From Planctomycetota bacterium (GTDB lineage: Bacteria > Planctomycetota > PLA2 > JAEUHO01), in assembly GCA_030065025.1 (NCBI GenBank), contig JASJDY010000084.1, forward strand, positions 1-40,987: a stretch of DNA of 40,987 nucleotides. The letters are read 5' to 3'. A program made the translations under genes and the position numbers. This document shows, piece after piece, positions 1 through 7,835 of this stretch. Position 1 is the first letter of the stretch. Every line of letters starts with the position of its first letter. The notes beneath the pieces were generated by a model that saw nothing but the letters and a program-made list of their open reading frames with translations, ran no database searches and was not told the origin of the DNA.

Positions 1-524
1 GCGAGATGCTGCAGGCTCGCAGCACGCACGCGCACCTTGTCGCTCACGAGCAGCGGGTGGGCCTCGAGCGCGACACGGAAACGGCGCTCCGCCTCCGCGT
101 GGTCCCGGAGGGCGAGAGCCGCGACGCCGGCGTGGTACGAGGCGATGTGGCGGAGCCACGCAGGGCGATCGTCGCTCGCCAGATGCTGCCAGCGCGTGAG
201 CCGCGCGAGCGGCGAAGGCGCGGCCGAGCGTGCGTTCTCGAGCGCGCCGGCCAGCTCGGCGGAGAGCGGCGCGTCCGTGCCGCGCAGGGTGCCCGGTTCG
301 AGCTGCCACGCCTGCTCCGGTCCCCCGGCCGGCTGGCGCGCGAGCCGCGGAGCGTTCGCCACGGCCTCGGCGAGGCGCCGTTGCTCGAGCGCGCGTGCGC
401 GGCGGTCCGTCTGTTCGCGTTCGAGGGCAAGGTGGCGGAAGCCCAGCAGCCCCAACAACACACCACCACCGAGCAGCAGGGTGGCGGTCAGCGAGCGACG
501 TCCGGCGCTGGTCATGCGCTGCAT
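1..524 (-). CDS. Membrane-anchored protein with helical repeat-like region (partial, runs off left edge)
   Basis: This gene is missing from the ORF track because it has no stop inside the window; I translated it by hand and the frame is open to base 1. The protein begins MQRMTSAGRRSL or, from the second ATG at 515, MTSAGRRSL. A single hydrophobic stretch (TATLLLGGGVLLGLLGF) follows, then a charged helical stretch (LEREQTDRRARALEQRRLAE). Further on is a TPR-like segment (SYHAGVAALALRDHAEAERR). This looks like an inner-membrane-anchored protein with a periplasmic or cytoplasmic helical domain; sensor kinases and TPR proteins can start this way, but no catalytic domain is visible. No good ribosome-binding site separates the two ATGs. 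It is divergent from the VWA gene, with about 75 bases between them. Function unknown. Confidence 0.75.
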   Translation of the reverse strand, partial: MQRMTSAGRRSLTATLLLGGGVLLGLLGFRHLALEREQTDRRARALEQRRLAEAVANAPRLARQPAGGPEQAWQLEPGTLRGTDAPLSAELAGALENARSAAPSPLARLTRWQHLASDDRPAWLRHIASYHAGVAALALRDHAEAERRFRVALEAHPLLVSDKVRVRAASLQHL

Positions 525-598
525 CGTCGCGGTAAGTGCCCCCGCAGTGTCACGCAAGCGTAAACGTCGGATGGTCGATGATCCGGTAGGATTGCACC

Positions 599-2191
599 TT
601 GAAGGACATCGCCTTGAGCGCCTCCCGACCCCGCCCGCTGCCCCTGGCCGCGATGATCCTGCTCGGGGTCCTGGGACTCGCACTGCTGGCGCCCGCCGCG
701 GCCGGAGACGTCACGGCGACGCAGGTGAAGAGTCTGCACGCGCGCTACGAGGACCTCCAGTCGAAGAAGGGGCACACCGCGTTCACGGCGCGCATGGACG
801 CCATCCGCGACCTCGCGAAGCTCGACCACCCCGCGGCCCGCAAGGCGCTGCTGAAGATCGCGCGGGAGAGCAAGGTCGTCGACGACCGCGCGCTCGCCGT
901 GCTCGGGCTCGGCCGCCGCCTCGATCTCGCGACGGCGCGCGCCCTGGCCGCGATCGTGGCCAAGCGTCCGGTGCCCGTGCTGGTCCAGGCCCTCGGCGAC
1001 GCGTTCAGCGGCGCCGACGGCGAAGCCGTCCTGACCTGGCTGGCGACGGATGCCCTCGAGCACACGAGCCCCGCTGTGGCCCAGGCGGCGCTGGACGCGC
1101 AGTACGCGCACGCAGATCCGCGCGCGCTGAAGCGTGCCGTGGCGCTCTACGACGCGTGGCACGAGAAGCGCGACGGCAAGGCGATCGCCCACGCCGCGGT
1201 CCGCGCGCTCGGCAGCATCAACGGCCGCCCGGTCCGCACCTTCCTGCTGCGCGCCGCCGAACACGCGGACTGGCGCGTCCGCCTTGCCGTCGCAGACGTC
1301 ATGGCGTGGCAGCAGCCGTACGACGTGAACGTGCGCGGCACGCTGAAGGACCTCCTCACCGACGACGAGCCGGTCGTGCGCCAGCGAGCGGCGGCTTCCA
1401 TCGGCGAGGCGCGCATGGAGGAACTGCTGCCGGACGTCGCCGCACGCCTCGAGGATCCGCACATCAAGACGCGCGCGGTCGCCCACACCGCGCTGCGCGC
1501 GCTCTCACATCGAGACCTCGGCTACGACCCGCGCGACTGGCTGCTGTGGTGGAAGCGCCGGTCCACGACACGCGGCGGTCTCAAGCCGTCGCCCTCCAGC
1601 AGCGTCGTCACGTACTACGGCGTCAACGTCCACTCCGACCGCCTCATCTTCGTGGTGGACATCTCGGGCTCCATGGCGATGCCCCGCGTGGCAGGCAAGG
1701 CGCGCATCGACGTCGCGCGCCGCGAGCTACGCCGCGCACTCGGCAATCTCGACGAGAAGACGCTCTTCAACGTCATCGTCTTCTCGGACAAGGTCCGGGC
1801 CTGGCGTCGTGGTGAGGTCCTCGCGACGAAGGCGAATCTCGTCAAGGCGCGCACGTGGGTCGACAAGGCCCTGACCGATCCGCAGGGCGGCACGTACATG
1901 GCAGCGGCGCTCGAGAAGGCCTTCGCCGAGAACCCGCGCATGGACACGGTCTATCTGCTGACGGACGGCCTGGCGTCGGACGGCGAGCCGATCGTGCCCG
2001 AGGCGATCCTGCAGAGCGTGGGCGGCTGGAACCGCTACCGACGGGTGGTCATCCACACCTTCGCGCTGACGCTCGAGGACGAGTTCCCGGACGGCCTACC
2101 GGACGCGAGCCTCGATCCCGTCAAGCGCTTCATGCGCGACCTGGCCAAGGCCACGGGCGGCACGTGCACGGTGGTGACGAAGGCGCCGTAG
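599..2191 (+). CDS. Secreted HEAT-like repeat and von Willebrand factor A (VWA) domain protein
   Basis: The 530-residue protein starts at a TTG preceded by GGTAGG at a good distance; no ATG lies nearer than the signal sequence. An N-terminal hydrophobic segment (AAMILLGVLGLALLAPAAAG) is a likely signal peptide. Residues about 60-310 are alanine-rich helical pairs (DHPAARKALLKIARESKVV, DEPVVRQRAAASIGEA) of HEAT type. The C-terminal 200 residues form a VWA domain with a complete-looking metal-ion adhesion motif: DISGSM with Asp at about 354, a Thr in GGTYMAAAL and an Asp in LLTDGLASDG. Proteins of this kind bind other proteins through the metal site; the partner cannot be read from the sequence. 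Its TAG stop directly abuts the stop of the convergent MscS gene, with no spacer. Confidence 0.85.
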   Translation: MKDIALSASRPRPLPLAAMILLGVLGLALLAPAAAGDVTATQVKSLHARYEDLQSKKGHTAFTARMDAIRDLAKLDHPAARKALLKIARESKVVDDRALAVLGLGRRLDLATARALAAIVAKRPVPVLVQALGDAFSGADGEAVLTWLATDALEHTSPAVAQAALDAQYAHADPRALKRAVALYDAWHEKRDGKAIAHAAVRALGSINGRPVRTFLLRAAEHADWRVRLAVADVMAWQQPYDVNVRGTLKDLLTDDEPVVRQRAAASIGEARMEELLPDVAARLEDPHIKTRAVAHTALRALSHRDLGYDPRDWLLWWKRRSTTRGGLKPSPSSSVVTYYGVNVHSDRLIFVVDISGSMAMPRVAGKARIDVARRELRRALGNLDEKTLFNVIVFSDKVRAWRRGEVLATKANLVKARTWVDKALTDPQGGTYMAAALEKAFAENPRMDTVYLLTDGLASDGEPIVPEAILQSVGGWNRYRRVVIHTFALTLEDEFPDGLPDASLDPVKRFMRDLAKATGGTCTVVTKAP

Positions 2192-3316
2192 TCACGCCTC
2201 GGCTGCGTCGCTCCGCGTCACGTGCAGCACTCGCTGCGGGAAGGGGATCTCGATCCCGCCCTCGTTCAGGGCGCGATTCAGCTCCGTACACACCTGGTCC
2301 AGCGCCCGCCCGTAGTCGACCGGCTTGCGCAGATAGCCGCGCACCTCGAAGTCGAGCGCCGAGTCGCCGAAGCCGCGGAAGCGCACGTTCGGCGGCGGCG
2401 ACGGCGCCAGCATGTCGCACGCCTTGACGGCCTCGAGCATCACCTCGCGGGCCTTGTCGACGTCGGAGCCGTAGGCGATGCCCAGCGGCACGCGCAGACG
2501 CCGCTTCACGTACGGCCCGCTCGACTCGTTGATGATCTTGGAGTTGGCCATGAGGCCGTTGGGCAGCGTGATCTCGATGTCGTCGCGCGTCAGGATGCGC
2601 GTGCTGCGGATACCGATATCGGTCACCTTGCCGCGCTCGCCCGTCTCGAGCACGATGAAGTCACCCAGCTTGTAGGGCGCGTCGGCGAGGATGAAGATGC
2701 CGGCGAACAGGTTCGCGAGCGTGTCCTTGGCCGCGAAGCCGATCGCGATGCCGAGAATACCGGCCGACGCCAGCCACGCCGTGAGGTCGATGTGCCACGC
2801 GGACATGAGACCGTAGATCGCGAAGCCCACGATCAAGAGCTTCGTGACGATCTCGAAGAGCGGCAGCGTGCGCGGCTCGATCCACTTGAAGTCGTCGACG
2901 CGCCGGGCGAGGCCGGTCAGGACCGCGTCGCTGATCTTCATGAAGGCGCGCATCCAGAACAGGATGGCGATCGTGACCATGAGCGACGTCGCGCGCGGGG
3001 TCCATGTGCTCCAGGTTCCGTAGTCGGACTGGAACGCTTCGCGCAGTGCCTTGCTGGCGTTCACCCCGGGATCGGAGGGCTCGAGGCCCTTCAGCATCAC
3101 GCTGAAGCCCACGAAGAGCACCGTGAGGAACAGCGGCCAGCGCAGCGCCGACAGGACCTTGTCGTCGAGCTCGTTCTTGGTGCGGTGCGTGACCATGCGC
3201 ACGACGCGGGTCACGACGAACTGCACGAGGAACGCGGCGACGACGCTGTAGATCAAGACCTCCCACCAGGAGAGGACCTCGAGCGACTTCAGCCACTTGT
3301 CGAACCACTCGGGCAT
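2192..3316 (-). CDS. MscS-family mechanosensitive ion channel
   Basis: This 374-residue inner-membrane protein has four hydrophobic helices followed by the MscS signature: a glycine/alanine pore helix (LASAGILGIAIGFAAKDTLA), then FAGIFILADAPYKLGDFI and the beta domain with TLPNGLMANSKIIN. Members open under membrane tension and release small solutes on osmotic downshock. The ORF track starts 13 codons upstream, but the ATG at 3316 (MPEWFDKW) has an excellent GGAGGT five bases before it, so I prefer that start. The long N-terminal region before the pore (about 180 residues) puts it among the larger MscS relatives (YbdG/MscM-like) rather than E. coli MscS itself. It is the last gene of a minus-strand run, 40 bases after the dienelactone hydrolase gene. 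Confidence 0.93.
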   Translation of the reverse strand: MPEWFDKWLKSLEVLSWWEVLIYSVVAAFLVQFVVTRVVRMVTHRTKNELDDKVLSALRWPLFLTVLFVGFSVMLKGLEPSDPGVNASKALREAFQSDYGTWSTWTPRATSLMVTIAILFWMRAFMKISDAVLTGLARRVDDFKWIEPRTLPLFEIVTKLLIVGFAIYGLMSAWHIDLTAWLASAGILGIAIGFAAKDTLANLFAGIFILADAPYKLGDFIVLETGERGKVTDIGIRSTRILTRDDIEITLPNGLMANSKIINESSGPYVKRRLRVPLGIAYGSDVDKAREVMLEAVKACDMLAPSPPPNVRFRGFGDSALDFEVRGYLRKPVDYGRALDQVCTELNRALNEGGIEIPFPQRVLHVTRSDAAEA

Positions 3317-3356
3317 GGATACCTCCATGCCCAGTGTCGGGGTGCGTGGCGACACC

Positions 3357-4160
3357 CTATTGCAGGTGCTTCTCCCAGAACGCCTTCATGGCCTCCCAGG
3401 ACTTCTCGTCGGCGGCCTTGTGGTAGGCGACGTTGTCCATGCCCCGGTCGCTGGCGCCGGGGTTCGTGAACGCGTGCACGGCGCCCTCGTAGGAAACGAG
3501 GTCGTACTCGATGCCGCGCTCGGCCATCGACGTCTCGAAGGCCCCGATCATCTCCTTGGTGACCCAGACGTCGTCGGCGCCGTTGCAGACGAGCACCGCG
3601 GCCGTGACCTTGTCGCTCTCGCCGGGCGTCGTGAGGCTGCCGTGGAACGCGACGACGCCCTTCACGCCCATGTCCGCCCACGCGGCCTCCAGCGCGACGG
3701 TGCCGCCGTAGCAGAAGCCCATGGCGCCGATCTTCGAGGCATCCACGCGCTCGTGCTTCGCGAGCACGTCGTAGCCGGCCTGGAGTCGCGCGCGCCCGAA
3801 GCCGGCGCGGTCGCCGTAGAACGCGCCCGACCACGCCTGCGCCTGGGGCACCTCGTCGGAGACCTTGCCCCTGCCGTACATGTCGACGCAGAACGCGACG
3901 TAGCCGAGCTCCGCCATCCGGCGCGCGCGCTCCTTCGGGTGGTCCTGCAGCCCCCACCACTCGTGGATCACGAGGATGCCCGGGCGCTTGCCCTCGCGGT
4001 TCTTGTCGTAGGCGAGGTAGCCCTCGAGCTCGACGCCGTCGTGCGTGTAGCTCACGGACTCCGAGACGACTTCGGGTTTCAGATCGGCTTCCTCCTTGCC
4101 GCCGCACGCGGCGAGCAGGACGACGAGGGACAGGACGAGCGAGACGCGGCTCAGCTGCAT
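3357..4160 (-). CDS. Dienelactone hydrolase family lipoprotein
   Basis: The predicted 267-residue alpha/beta hydrolase carries a lipoprotein signal (LVLSLVVLLAACGG, lipidated Cys at about 19). The triad typical of dienelactone hydrolases is visible: nucleophile Cys in GAMGFCYGGTVAL, Asp in CNGADDVW and His in EGAVHAFTNPG. The family hydrolyses cyclic ester lactones such as those of chlorocatechol breakdown, but most homologues outside such pathways have unknown substrates, and nothing nearby suggests aromatic catabolism. The ORF track extends 129 codons upstream in a low-complexity shadow of the thioredoxin-like gene. The ATG at 4160 with AGGAG eight bases upstream and a signal peptide is the real start. 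It lies 44 bases after the candidate selenoprotein gene and 40 bases before mscS, so it is probably co-transcribed with both. Confidence 0.9.
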   Translation of the reverse strand: MQLSRVSLVLSLVVLLAACGGKEEADLKPEVVSESVSYTHDGVELEGYLAYDKNREGKRPGILVIHEWWGLQDHPKERARRMAELGYVAFCVDMYGRGKVSDEVPQAQAWSGAFYGDRAGFGRARLQAGYDVLAKHERVDASKIGAMGFCYGGTVALEAAWADMGVKGVVAFHGSLTTPGESDKVTAAVLVCNGADDVWVTKEMIGAFETSMAERGIEYDLVSYEGAVHAFTNPGASDRGMDNVAYHKAADEKSWEAMKAFWEKHLQ

Positions 4161-4204
4161 GGGTGCTTCTCCTGGGGGCGCGACAGTGTACGCAGCTCGA
4201 GGGC

Positions 4205-5452
4205 TCAGTCGACGACGGGGAGCGTGACCGTCTTCTCCGTGCGTCCGCGCAGCAGCTTGACGGCCACCTCCTGGCCCGCCCTCAGCTTCAGCCGGAACCA
4301 CGCGTGCCACTCCGCCACGCTGTGGAAGTCGCTCTTGCCGCCCGTCGCGAGGATCACGTCGCCCTTGCGGATGCCGGCCTTCGCGGCGTTGCGTCCCGTG
4401 TGCGCGTGCTCGCCCCACGTGACGAGGTAGTTGACGCGGAAGGCGAACGCCTTCTCGTCGAGCCCGAGCGTGCGCAGCTGAGCGGCACCCAGCCGGCGGC
4501 CGCCGAAGCCGGGCTTCGGCGAGAGCCTCCACTTGCTCGCCCGCCACGCGAAGTTGCGCGGGCTGGGCTCCTTCCAGCCCTTCGGCGCGCGAAGTGTGGT
4601 CCTGACGCTCTTGCCGGCGCGCTCGACCTGCAACGGGATGCGCGTGGCCTGCGGCGACGCCTCGTGCAGCACGCGCTGCACGTCGCCCAGCGTGAGGATC
4701 CGCCGGCTCTCCATGCGCAGCAGGCGATCACCCGTGCGAAGTCCCGCCGTGGCCGCCGGCGATTCCGGTGTGACGGCAGCGACCACCGCCTGGTCGTCGC
4801 GCTCGACCGTGAAGCCGAGCTCGCTCGAATCCGGGTAGCGCCAGGCCATCTGCCGGCGGAACGTCCCGAGGTCCTTGGCCCCCTCCGTCACCGCATCGTT
4901 CACCATGTGGCAGTGGTAGCACTCCGGCTGCTTGGGCCGCGCCTTCATCCAAGGCATGCGATCGACGCTGAGGGGCTCACGCTTCGCGGGCGGCGACGGG
5001 TTCTTCTGGTAGGCGGCGTGCGCCGGCAGCGTCTTGCGCAGCACGTCGACGAAGCTCTTCACGGACGTGTGGGATTGGGGATCCGTCCCGTCCCGTGCAC
5101 CGTAGCGGTGGTAGATCGTGCCGTCCGCGTTCATGAGGAGCACGGCGAGGGTGAGGTCGAAGTCGAAGTCGTAGGTGCGGACGTCGACGCCCTTCATGTT
5201 CGTGATGCGCACGCAGACGTACGGCTCGAGTGCCTTCGTGAGCTCGGAAGAGGAACGGACGACCTGCCCGTCGAAGGACCCGCAGTCCCTTCACGACTCT
5301 CAGCGGAACACGGCGACGATGGGCCGGCCCGTCTCGCGCGCCGCGGCACGTGCAGCGTCGAGGTCCGTGAGCCACGTGACACCGGCGCTCTCGCCGTCCT
5401 CGACCGCAGCGAGGACCGCGCAAAGCAGCAGCAGCAGGATCAGCGTGCGCAT
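4205..5452 (-). CDS. Candidate selenoprotein: secreted thioredoxin-like domain (UxxUxxC), CxxCH motif and two PDZ domains
   Basis: The ORF track shows two fragments (5300-5497 and 4205-5212), but they share one frame, and the 30 codons between them contain only two stops, both TGA. Reading both as selenocysteine gives 415 residues. The start at 5452 (MRTLILLLLLCAVLAA) is a signal peptide, and its ATG overlaps the TGA of the upstream gene (TGATG). A thioredoxin-like beginning follows (DLDAARAAARETGRPIVAVF), then R-U51-E-S-U54-R-D-C57, exactly where a thioredoxin redox motif belongs. The fold continues across the TGA codons (FDGQVVRSSSELTKALEPYV, FDFDLTLAVLLMNADGTIY). Residues 178-182 are CYHCH, a haem c attachment pattern. 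Two PDZ domains cover about 213-285 and 335-415. The likely role is periplasmic thiol/selenol redox chemistry; the partner is unknown. The alternative is a pseudogene or base errors, which would need two substitutions at precisely the catalytic positions with the frame otherwise intact. Confidence 0.75.
5254..5272 (-). promoter_or_regulatory. Candidate SECIS-like hairpin for the second TGA
   Basis: Downstream of the second TGA the transcript can pair GACGG with CCGUU (one G-U pair), or alternatively GACG with CGUC around a GGCAGGU loop. In both cases the apical loop begins with G and lies about 22-23 bases after the UGA, inside the distance range reported for bacterial SECIS elements. The stem is short and the region is GC-rich, so chance pairing is possible. 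Confidence 0.3.
5272..5293 (-). promoter_or_regulatory. Candidate SECIS-like hairpin for the first TGA
   Basis: The transcript can fold GAAGGGAC against GUCCUUC as seven base pairs with one bulged G, plus a closing U-G pair, around a five-base loop UGCGG. The loop starts about 15 bases after the first UGA and has G in its second position, as in the bacterial SECIS consensus. The 5' arm contains the second UGA. Hairpins with a bulge and a small apical loop directly after the UGA are what SelB recognises in bacteria. The match is by eye only. Confidence 0.4.
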
Positions 5453-6930
5453 CACCGCGCACCCGCCGCCCAGCGCACGCCGCGCTCGAGGAGCCACTCG
5501 AGGCCCTTCGTCTGCTCCGGGTGCGGACTGAAGACGATCACCCGGCCCTCGCCGCAGAGGCCGCTCGCGATGGCCGGCGTGCCGACTTGGAGCCCCTTGG
5601 GGGTGCCGTTCTGGGCAACCTCCGTGCGGAAGAGGGCTAGTGGCTCGAAGTCCGGCAGCGTCTCCGAGCCGGCGGGGCCGAGCACGGGCCCGTTGTGGAA
5701 CAGGACCTTCAGGGGGGCCTTACGCACTCCGAAGATCTCGCGGCCACGCTCGGTCAGCTCGACCTCGAGCGTGCCCTTGCCGCGGCGCCACTTGGGCGAG
5801 AGCGTGCGCGCGTCGAGGAGCTTGGCACCCCACGAGAAGCTCGTGCACGCCAGATAGGCCCCGGCGCAGACGCCGACGTAGCCGCCACCCGCCTCGACGA
5901 AGCGCTTGAGAGCCTGCCGGCCGGAGGCGCCTAGCGCGCTCCCCTGGCCGCTACCCGTGCCGCCGGGGAAGATCACGACGTCGAAGCCCGCCAACGCACC
6001 GGCGCGGATCTCGGGTGGGCCTACGCGCAGCACGTGCAGGTCTTCGCGACGGCGCAGCTGCTTCCAGATGTAGGGCACGCCGTTGCCGCCCGTGCCGCCC
6101 GCGTCGTAGAGCCCGACCACGGTCTGACCCTGGAGCGGCTTGGCGGGCAGCAGCGTGTCTATGGGGAAGTCGTGCGCGATCATCCCGAGGTGCAGCAGCA
6201 GCCGGTGCACCATCAGCCGGTGCTGGCGCGCGCGCAGCGAGCGCGGCTGGGTCCACGTGGTCTCGAGCAGCAGCGCCTTCGCGCCGAGGTGCTCGGCCGC
6301 TGCGCGCGCGATGCCGCCGTCCACCGGCGGCCCCAACCGCACGAAGCGCCGGCTCGACTTGCTGATCGTCGCGTTGACGGCGTCGAGCAGGAACGTCGCC
6401 GCCGTCTGTGCCTCGGCGCTCTTCCCCGTGATGACGGAGCTACCGACGCTCTTCTTGTTCACGCGGTGGAAGTCGGAGCCCTCGTGCAGGTCCACGACCC
6501 AGTCGGGTCGCATGGAGCGCAGGAAGAGCCAGAGCGCCCGCGCGCGTTTGCCGCGGGGCTGCTCGTCGCGGTCGGCGCGCGGAAAGTTGCGGTTGAGATC
6601 ACCGCGGCTCTTGTCCACGCCGGGCGTGCGGCGCTTGTAGGCCTCGAGCGCGTCGACGTTGGCTCGCGGGATGACCGTGAGGCGGCCGCGGCGGATGGGC
6701 CAATGGCGGATCTGGGCCGCCGCGTAGGTGGACGCCGGCTCGTTGCCGTGCATCCCCGCGACGATGACCACCGACGGTCCCGAGAGACCGCTATCGCGCA
6801 CGTAGGCGGGGGTGGCCCACGTCTCCCCCGGGGCGATCGTGACGGTACGCGTCCGCGCCTCGCGCGCTGCAGCGGAGCCGATCGCCAACAGGAGCAGCAG
6901 CGCGGCGGGCAGGACACGGACGACTCGCAT
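5452..6930 (-). CDS. Secreted succinylglutamate desuccinylase/M14-like zinc hydrolase fused to a BPL_N (GATase1-like) domain
   Basis: The 492-residue protein starts at the ATG at 6930 with a signal peptide (MRVVRVLPAALLLLLAIGSA); the longer ORF start lies in the shadow of the GNAT gene. The first half is a zinc-dependent AstE/AspA or carboxypeptidase-like domain: GMHGNEP supplies a His (61) and a Glu (64), DLNRNFP the conserved Asn-Arg, and DLHEGSDF the second His (149). From about residue 270 a class I glutamine-amidotransferase-like domain begins (VGLYDAGGTGG, DVVIFPGGTGSGQG), with a nucleophile-type Cys at about 355 in GVCAGAYLAC and VIVFSPHPE near the end, resembling the BPL_N family. The substrate is unknown; a peptide or N-acyl amino acid is likely for the first half. 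Its TGA overlaps the ATG of the candidate selenoprotein (TGATG), implying coupled translation. Confidence 0.85.
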   Translation of the reverse strand: MRVVRVLPAALLLLLAIGSAAAREARTRTVTIAPGETWATPAYVRDSGLSGPSVVIVAGMHGNEPASTYAAAQIRHWPIRRGRLTVIPRANVDALEAYKRRTPGVDKSRGDLNRNFPRADRDEQPRGKRARALWLFLRSMRPDWVVDLHEGSDFHRVNKKSVGSSVITGKSAEAQTAATFLLDAVNATISKSSRRFVRLGPPVDGGIARAAAEHLGAKALLLETTWTQPRSLRARQHRLMVHRLLLHLGMIAHDFPIDTLLPAKPLQGQTVVGLYDAGGTGGNGVPYIWKQLRRREDLHVLRVGPPEIRAGALAGFDVVIFPGGTGSGQGSALGASGRQALKRFVEAGGGYVGVCAGAYLACTSFSWGAKLLDARTLSPKWRRGKGTLEVELTERGREIFGVRKAPLKVLFHNGPVLGPAGSETLPDFEPLALFRTEVAQNGTPKGLQVGTPAIASGLCGEGRVIVFSPHPEQTKGLEWLLERGVRWAAGAR

Positions 6931-6971
6931 CCGCGCACGGTAGGGCGGCACGCGAACGGCCGCAAGATGGC

Positions 6972-7835
6972 CTACATCGGTTCTTCCAAACGGAGCAGGT
7001 GATAGTCCCCCACCGGCTCGTAGCCGAGCTTCACGTAGCACGCCTGCGCCGCGGGGTTGTCCTCGCCCGTGAAGAGGATCGAGCGCTCGGCGCCTTCCGC
7101 GCGTGCATCGCGAAGCGATCCCGCGACTGCCGCACGCGCGTAGCCGTTGGAGCGCAGCTCCGGCGGCGTGTAGACACCGCCCACCTGCACGCACGCCGGC
7201 GTCTGCGTGTTGAACCCCGTCATCGCCACCGGCTCCTCGCCTGCGTGCAGGATCCACAGGCGCCGGCCTGCGATGCCCGAGCGCATCGATGTCTCGACCT
7301 CGGACTCCGCCGACGGGTCGTCAGGCAGTCCGATCGCCTCGCTGCGGTAGGCCCGCCCCCACGGCACGAGCACGGGCAGGTCATCGGGGGTCGCGCGCCG
7401 ACAGGTGACGCGTCCTGCCGCAAGCGCTTCAGGCACGCGGAGGTCGGACAGCAGGAGCCTGTAGAGGATCTCCTTGCTGTCCATCGTCGTCGGCGCGTCC
7501 TCGAGCCCCAGCAGCCGCCGCGCTTCCACGACCTGGGCATGGATGCCGGTCAGGCCCTGCAGCGGACGAGGCGCAGCACGCAACGTCTCGCGGACCACAT
7601 CCTCCAGGTGGCGCGGCGCCTCGATCACGAGGTTGCGATTCCAGTAGAGCGCGGCCACCGCGACGACCTCGTCGCCTTCGAACGCGGCGGCGTACGTGCC
7701 CTGGAACCGCTCGCCTTCGTCGACCAGGCCGGCGGCGGCGAGGTTCCCCTGCAGGAACATCGTGGTGTCCGGCCGGCTGTGCAGGAAGCGGAGGAGCGCA
7801 GACTCGTCTGAGGCGGTGATCTTGCGGACGTTCAT
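6972..7835 (-). CDS. GNAT-family N-acetyltransferase
   Basis: The 287-residue protein starts at MNVRKITASDESALLRFL, whose ATG at 7835 overlaps the TGA of the aminopeptidase gene (TGATG). The N-terminal half resembles a degenerate GNAT-like fold (FLQGNLAAAG, EGDEVVAVAALYWN). The C-terminal half has the full acetyl-CoA binding pattern: VGGVYTPPELRSNGYARAAV (motif A, with R-x-x-G-x-A) and TGEDNPAAQACYVKLGYEPVGDY. It is therefore probably a duplicated GNAT of the kind often annotated as a predicted acetyltransferase. The acceptor substrate is unknown. It ends 41 bases before the desuccinylase-like gene. Confidence 0.9.
   Translation of the reverse strand: MNVRKITASDESALLRFLHSRPDTTMFLQGNLAAAGLVDEGERFQGTYAAAFEGDEVVAVAALYWNRNLVIEAPRHLEDVVRETLRAAPRPLQGLTGIHAQVVEARRLLGLEDAPTTMDSKEILYRLLLSDLRVPEALAAGRVTCRRATPDDLPVLVPWGRAYRSEAIGLPDDPSAESEVETSMRSGIAGRRLWILHAGEEPVAMTGFNTQTPACVQVGGVYTPPELRSNGYARAAVAGSLRDARAEGAERSILFTGEDNPAAQACYVKLGYEPVGDYHLLRLEEPM

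Noticed and set aside
37-1815. Plus-strand ORF of 592 codons at the left edge
   Set aside because: It is in a different frame from the VWA gene and antisense to the partial left-edge gene; its product is Arg-rich low complexity.
5291-5302. The two TGA codons read as Trp or Gly under an alternative genetic code
   Set aside because: TGA ends many clear genes here (DUF1501, propeller, MFS, SDR, ettA) at normal protein lengths and in stop/start overlaps, so it is a general stop in this genome.
4205-5497. ORFs 5300-5497 and 4205-5212 (minus) as two separate genes
   Set aside because: They are in the same frame, separated only by two TGA codons. The first fragment has a signal peptide and ends in the middle of a thioredoxin strand; the second would start at an internal GTG with no ribosome-binding site. 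One gene explains both.
4163-5857. Plus-strand ORF of 564 codons
   Set aside because: It is the antisense shadow of the candidate selenoprotein and desuccinylase-like genes; it is rich in Arg, has no domain and shows no start signal.
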